Below, piece by piece: positions 45,730 through 49,028 of a stretch of 49,028 nt of DNA. Location: assembly GCA_021205225.1 (NCBI GenBank), contig JAJPXX010000192.1:1-49028 (forward strand), given 5' to 3'. The translations under genes and the position numbers were made by a program. Within the stretch, counting starts at the first letter, position 1, and every line of letters begins with the position of its first letter. Source of the DNA: Lachnospiraceae bacterium. Lineage in GTDB: Bacteria > Bacillota > Clostridia > Lachnospirales > Lachnospiraceae. Below the pieces are notes generated by a model. The model was given only the letters and a program-made list of their open reading frames with translations. It was not told where the DNA came from and ran no database searches.

Positions 45730-48246
45730 TTCCATTTCCTCCATTTCGCTTTCGTTTTGATTTATATGATCAGACACACTTGTATGCGTGTCAGATGACC
45801 GCTTTTGCTCTGTTTTATCCTGCGCTGTCCCTGAGGCATTCCCATTGATTCCTGCAATTTTTATATCAAAGGGTTTTATTTTTCTGTCCCGCCCGGTATC
45901 ACGAATCCTGAACAGATTCAGCCGCAGCGCGTTCGATACAACACAGAAGCTCGACAGGCTCATCGCCGCCGCTCCGAACATCGGGTTCAGGGTCCAGCCG
46001 AAAATCGGAATCCACACGCCGGCCGCAAGCGGAATGCCAATCACATTGTAGAAAAAGGCCCAGAACAGGTTCTCGTGAATATTGCGAAGCGTCGCGCGGC
46101 TTAAGCGAATGGCCGCCGGGACATCGCTCAAACGGCTTTTCATCAGCACCACGTCGGCCGCGTCAATCGCGACGTCCGCGCCCGCACCGATCGCAATGCC
46201 GATATCCGCCCGCGTAAGCGCCGGGGCATCATTGATGCCATCTCCCACCATCGCAACCCGGATCTGCTGCTTTTCTTCTTTTCCGCGCCGGATTATGCTG
46301 CCATGAAGCAGACGCTGGAATCCACTCTTTCCAGTCTCCGGCACTTCCATCTCTTTGATCTGCCGAATCACACGTTCCTTTCCGTCCGGCAGCACGCCTG
46401 CGATGACCTCGTCCACGCCTGCCTGCGCGCCGATTGCCTTCGCCGTGCGCTCATTGTCGCCGGTCAGCATGACCACGCGGATGCCCATACTCTGCAGCTC
46501 CCTGACCGCCTGCGGACTGTCTTCCTTGATCACATCCGCCACAGCGATAATGCCAAGCAGCTTCCCGTTTTTCGTAAACAACAGCGGAGTCTTGCCGCTT
46601 TCCGCAAATGCGTACGCCTTTTCTTCCAGTCGGCGCGGCACGGTTACCTGGCTCTGGATAAACTTCAGGCTGCCCCCAAGAAGCTCCTCCTGATCCAATA
46701 CTGCCGAGAGTCCATTGCCCGGAAGCGCCTGGAAATCACTGACTTCCGGACAGTCCAGCTGCCGTTCCTTTCCATAGACCAGGATCGCTTTCGCGAGCGG
46801 ATGCTCACTCTTTTGCTCCAGTGCGTAAGCGTATATCAGCAGCTCCTGCTCCGTCACACCATCCGCCGGGAAAAGGTCGGTCACCTTCGGCTCCCCGCTT
46901 GTGATCGTACCGGTCTTATCCAGCACTACCACCTGCACCTTGCCCGTCTCCTCCAGAGAAACCGCAGTTTTAAACAGAATGCCATTCTTCGCGCCCATCC
47001 CGTTGCCCACCATGATCGCCACTGGCGTCGCCAGACCAAGCGCACACGGGCAGCTGATCACCAGCACGGAAATCCCCCGCGCCAGAGCAAACGCGACCGT
47101 TTTTCCCGCCAGCAGCCAGACGATGGTCGTAATCACCGCGATCATAATCACGATCGGAACGAACACACCGGAGACCTTATCTGCGATCTTCGCGATTGGC
47201 GCCTTCGTCGCCGCCGCGTCGCTGACCATTTTGATGATCTGGGAGAGGGTCGTATCCTCTCCGACACGGGTTGCCTCACAGCGGATAAATCCCGACTGGT
47301 TGACCGTCGCAGCTGACACCAGATCGCCGACCGTCTTATCGACCGGAATACTTTCCCCCGTCAGCGCCGCCTCATTGACCGCGCTGCTGCCATCAAGAAT
47401 CACGCCGTCCACCGGGATATTTTCTCCGGGACGCACGACAAATACGTCGCCTTTTTGCACCTGGTCAATCGGCACGGTCTGTTCCACACCATTTTTCACT
47501 ACGACTGCCGTCTTCGGCGCAAGCTTCATCAGGCTTTTCAGCGCGTCCGTCGTCCGGCCCTTTGAGCGCGCCTCCAGCATCTTGCCGACCGTAATCAGCG
47601 TCAGGATCATCGCCGCCGACTCAAAATAAAACTCCATCATGTAAGTCATGACTGCTTCCATATCGCCGTCCACCTGCGCCCGCGTCATCATAAACAGCGC
47701 GTACACGCTCCAGAGAAAAGACGCGGATGAGCCGAGCGCTACGAGGGTATCCATATTCGGCGAGCCATGCCACAGGCTTTTAAAGCCGCTGATAAAAAAT
47801 TTCTGATTGATCACCATGATGATGATCGCCAGAAGCATCTGCACCAGCCCCATAGCCACATGGTTGTCGTCAAACCAGGCCGGCAGCGGCCACCCCCACA
47901 TCATATGCCCCATGGAAAAATACATCAGCACCAGAAGGAAACCAATCGAGGCAATCAGACGTCTTTTCAGCACCGGCGTCTCGTGATCCTCCAGCGCCGC
48001 CTCCTGCTCCGCGATGGACTGAGATGAGTGCGCATTCCCCGTGGAGGCGCCCTTTTGCGAAGCGCCATATCCCGCATCCTGCACCGCGCGGATAATCTCC
48101 TCCGGGGAGGCCGTCCCTTCCACCCCCATCGAATTCGTCAGCAGGCTGACCGAGCAGGATGTCACACCAGCGACCTTTGAAACAGCCTTTTCCACCCTCG
48201 CCTGGCAGGCCGCGCAGCTCATCCCTGTCACGGTATATTGATCCAT
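45475..48246 (-). CDS. copA: Copper-exporting P-type ATPase with fused C-terminal metal-binding domain
   Basis: A 923-residue P1B ATPase exporting Cu(I). The N-terminal heavy-metal domain has GMSCAAC (residues 8-14). The TGES actuator motif is at 296-299, the transmembrane CPC metal site at 399-401, the phosphorylated Asp443 in DKTGT, and GDGINDAP in the hinge. After the last membrane helices come about 50 polar residues and a second heavy-metal domain with GMMCGMC (840-923). A C-terminal domain of this sort is unusual and looks like a CopZ chaperone. The ATG has AGGAGG 11 bases upstream. It is downstream of csoR, which should control it. Confidence 0.95.
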   Translation of the reverse strand: MDQYTVTGMSCAACQARVEKAVSKVAGVTSCSVSLLTNSMGVEGTASPEEIIRAVQDAGYGASQKGASTGNAHSSQSIAEQEAALEDHETPVLKRRLIASIGFLLVLMYFSMGHMMWGWPLPAWFDDNHVAMGLVQMLLAIIIMVINQKFFISGFKSLWHGSPNMDTLVALGSSASFLWSVYALFMMTRAQVDGDMEAVMTYMMEFYFESAAMILTLITVGKMLEARSKGRTTDALKSLMKLAPKTAVVVKNGVEQTVPIDQVQKGDVFVVRPGENIPVDGVILDGSSAVNEAALTGESIPVDKTVGDLVSAATVNQSGFIRCEATRVGEDTTLSQIIKMVSDAAATKAPIAKIADKVSGVFVPIVIMIAVITTIVWLLAGKTVAFALARGISVLVISCPCALGLATPVAIMVGNGMGAKNGILFKTAVSLEETGKVQVVVLDKTGTITSGEPKVTDLFPADGVTEQELLIYAYALEQKSEHPLAKAILVYGKERQLDCPEVSDFQALPGNGLSAVLDQEELLGGSLKFIQSQVTVPRRLEEKAYAFAESGKTPLLFTKNGKLLGIIAVADVIKEDSPQAVRELQSMGIRVVMLTGDNERTAKAIGAQAGVDEVIAGVLPDGKERVIRQIKEMEVPETGKSGFQRLLHGSIIRRGKEEKQQIRVAMVGDGINDAPALTRADIGIAIGAGADVAIDAADVVLMKSRLSDVPAAIRLSRATLRNIHENLFWAFFYNVIGIPLAAGVWIPIFGWTLNPMFGAAAMSLSSFCVVSNALRLNLFRIRDTGRDRKIKPFDIKIAGINGNASGTAQDKTEQKRSSDTHTSVSDHINQNESEMEEMEMVRTTVKVDGMMCGMCENHVNEAVRKAFEVKKVTSNHSKGITEILSEAALDEAKLRAAIEEGGYKVGEITTGNQEEKKGFSLFH

Positions 48247-48340
48247 AATTTACAGTTCCTCCTTTTCCACATCCGAAACTCCGATAAACCATCTGCATTG
48301 CAGACCGTCTGCAGCCCCGCTGTTTTAAATCATTACTTTA

Positions 48341-48670
48341 CTACTTCATCAGTTTCTGAATCGTCGCCACCAGCTCATCCACCACTTCATCCTTGCCTTC
48401 CCGGATATCCCGCACGATACAGGTATGAATGTGACTGGATAACAGCTCCTTATTAAATGAATTCACCGCCGCGTTGACGGCCGCCGACTGGATCAGGATA
48501 TCATTGCAGTAGGCATCCCGCTCCAGCATTCCCCTGATCCCGCGAATCTGACCCTCAATGCGGTTCAGGCGGTTAATCAGCTTCCGGCGCTCTTCCTCAG
48601 AACGCTCGGTCTTCTTACAGCAGCAACAGACATCAGAAGTATCTTCTGGCATATCCTTATTATCTTCCAC
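48341..48670 (-). CDS. csoR: CsoR-family copper-sensing repressor
   Basis: A 109-residue all-helical repressor that leaves DNA on Cu(I) binding. The Cu ligands are Cys55, His80 and Cys84, with exactly the spacing (25, 4) of Mycobacterium CsoR (Cys36, His61, Cys65). LINRLNRIEGQIRGIRGMLE (residues 31-50) is the conserved N-terminal helix. Residues 15-18 are four cysteines in a row, an extra N-terminal metal site that is not part of the standard fold. It is the first gene of csoR-copA; the promoter and two palindromic operators lie 35-95 bp upstream. Confidence 0.94.
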   Translation of the reverse strand: MEDNKDMPEDTSDVCCCCKKTERSEEERRKLINRLNRIEGQIRGIRGMLERDAYCNDILIQSAAVNAAVNSFNKELLSSHIHTCIVRDIREGKDEVVDELVATIQKLMK

Positions 48671-48702
48671 GAAAAAAAGCCTCCTTATTCACAGAACCTT
48701 TC

Positions 48703-48763
48703 AAATACCCCCATTGGGTATTTATGCACTCTGTATGATATACCCCCGGAAGGTATTTGTCAA
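48703..48763 (-). promoter_or_regulatory. Copper-responsive csoR promoter with two operators
   Basis: Minus strand: -35 TTGACA (48758-48763), 17-base spacer, -10 TATCAT (48735-48740). Operator 1 is ATACC-N7-GGTAT (48740-48756) and fills the spacer. Operator 2 is AAATACCC-CCATT-GGGTATTT (48703-48723), a perfect inverted repeat just after the -10. The TACCC/GGGTA motif is the CsoR consensus, so autoregulation is expected. Confidence 0.9.
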
Positions 48764-48776
48764 CGTGTTTTTGCAC

Positions 48777-48804
48777 AAAAAATAGAGGTATATTCTACCT
48801 CTAT
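48777..48804 (-). terminator. Intrinsic terminator of the structured RNA
   Basis: ATAGAGGTA and TACCTCTAT form a perfect 9-bp stem with a 5-base loop; six or more T residues follow on the minus strand. It ends 14 bp before the csoR -35 box. Confidence 0.85.
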
Positions 48805-48933
48805 CCAAATACTGTTTATGCTAAACCAAAGAACTACAGGTGGGTGTGCCCCTTCCCACATTTCTTTTGACCCGTAGGGTGCGTAGCAGCACAATCTCTA
48901 CTTCTATAATTCTTTGGATCAAGCCTATCTATA
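48777..48933 (-). ncRNA. Candidate small structured RNA with its own promoter and terminator
   Basis: On the minus strand, a promoter (-35 TTTACA 48962-48967, 17 bases, -10 TATGAT 48939-48944) would start an RNA near 48932. The RNA is closed by a 14-bp stem, CCAAAGAAUUAUAG with CUGUAGUUCUUUGG (48904-48917 with 48826-48839), in which both non-Watson-Crick pairs are G-U. Inside are GUGC...GCAC and CCCUACGGG hairpins and GUGGG/CCCAC. A small GUUUA/UAAAC stem and then the terminator follow. It has no coding frame. I do not recognise the SRP, 6S, tmRNA or RNase P sequences in it. It could be a stand-alone regulator or a leader of csoR-copA. Confidence 0.6.
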
Positions 48934-48938
48934 TGTAA

Positions 48939-48967
48939 ATCATACATCAATTATTCTCTTTTGTAAA
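48939..48967 (-). promoter_or_regulatory. Promoter of the structured RNA
   Basis: Minus strand: TTTACA (48962-48967), 17-base spacer, TATGAT (48939-48944). Nothing else is supported in 48968-49028. Confidence 0.55.
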
Positions 48968-49028
48968 GTATTTCATGTTTTTCAATCAGCTTTTTCATGT
49001 TTTTATGTTACAGGTCACACCCTAGACA

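Noticed and set aside
48951..48998. 15-residue minus-strand ORF starting MKKLIEKHE at the right end
   Set aside because: No ribosome binding site, and the -35 box of the small RNA lies inside it; too short to support.

Overview
The window reads as chromosome of a gut-type, spore-forming Clostridia, most likely a member of the Lachnospiraceae. The evidence is the hrcA-grpE-dnaK-dnaJ...prmA-rsmE...mtaB heat-shock neighbourhood, the ireB-ruvX-DUF1292 set, a clostridial GlnRS, Fe-S fumarase in two subunits, a group-B-like [FeFe] hydrogenase, SpoVAC, RNase J and YlbF, together with perfect CIRCE and AGGAGG ribosome binding sites. Almost every gene is on the minus strand; only an HPr-like gene (25944-26177) and an SGNH-hydrolase gene (39645-40514) are on the plus strand. 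No rRNA, tRNA, CRISPR array or intact autonomous transposon was seen.

Layout in transcription order (right to left). 48671-49028: a promoter, structured RNA and terminator that look like a stand-alone small RNA, then a CsoR-regulated copper promoter. 45475-48670: csoR and a copper ATPase with a fused C-terminal chaperone domain. 45082-45330: decayed MATE transporter. 41855-44950: a three-gene activase/DUF2229 cluster related to 2-hydroxyacyl-CoA dehydratases. 41593-41854: a cobalamin-riboswitch-like remnant and a plus-strand terminator. 40579-41592: aldo/keto reductase. 33821-39193: heat-shock operon under CIRCE. 26277-33476: ferritin-like protein, L11 and 16S rRNA methyltransferases, Dabb protein, membrane-anchored MutS-like ATPase, cysteine desulfurase and ThiI. 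20072-25733: tRNA modification, RNA decay and replication-repair housekeeping genes. 14506-20033: U32/TrhP-like protein, fumarase, hydrogenase-like protein and homocysteine methyltransferase. 9089-14332: GlnRS, MocR regulator, YdcF, two orphan small proteins and SpoVAC. 1765-8540: purL translationally coupled to a large CapA-like membrane protein. 76-1538: a degenerate REP-associated transposase-like protein and a PAP2 membrane phosphatase.

The most unusual structure is a 264-bp non-coding element present as two identical copies (8700-8963 and 39330-39593). Each copy has imperfect terminal inverted repeats, is bounded by a different 13- or 14-bp target duplication, and lies exactly 36 bp upstream of the -35 box of a minus-strand sigma-A promoter (purL and hrcA), in the same orientation. 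A diverged third copy ends at position 53. A motif inside the element recurs at exact 60-bp intervals. I recognise no named family for it. Other items worth attention are the small RNA at the right end, the internal start inside copA that would make a free CopZ-like chaperone, the REP-like palindromes next to a transposase homologue lacking its HUH motif, and an HPr-like protein without its phosphorylatable histidine.

Start codons were moved from the longest possible ORF wherever a Shine-Dalgarno sequence, an overlap with the upstream gene or family length favoured a shorter form; each case is stated.
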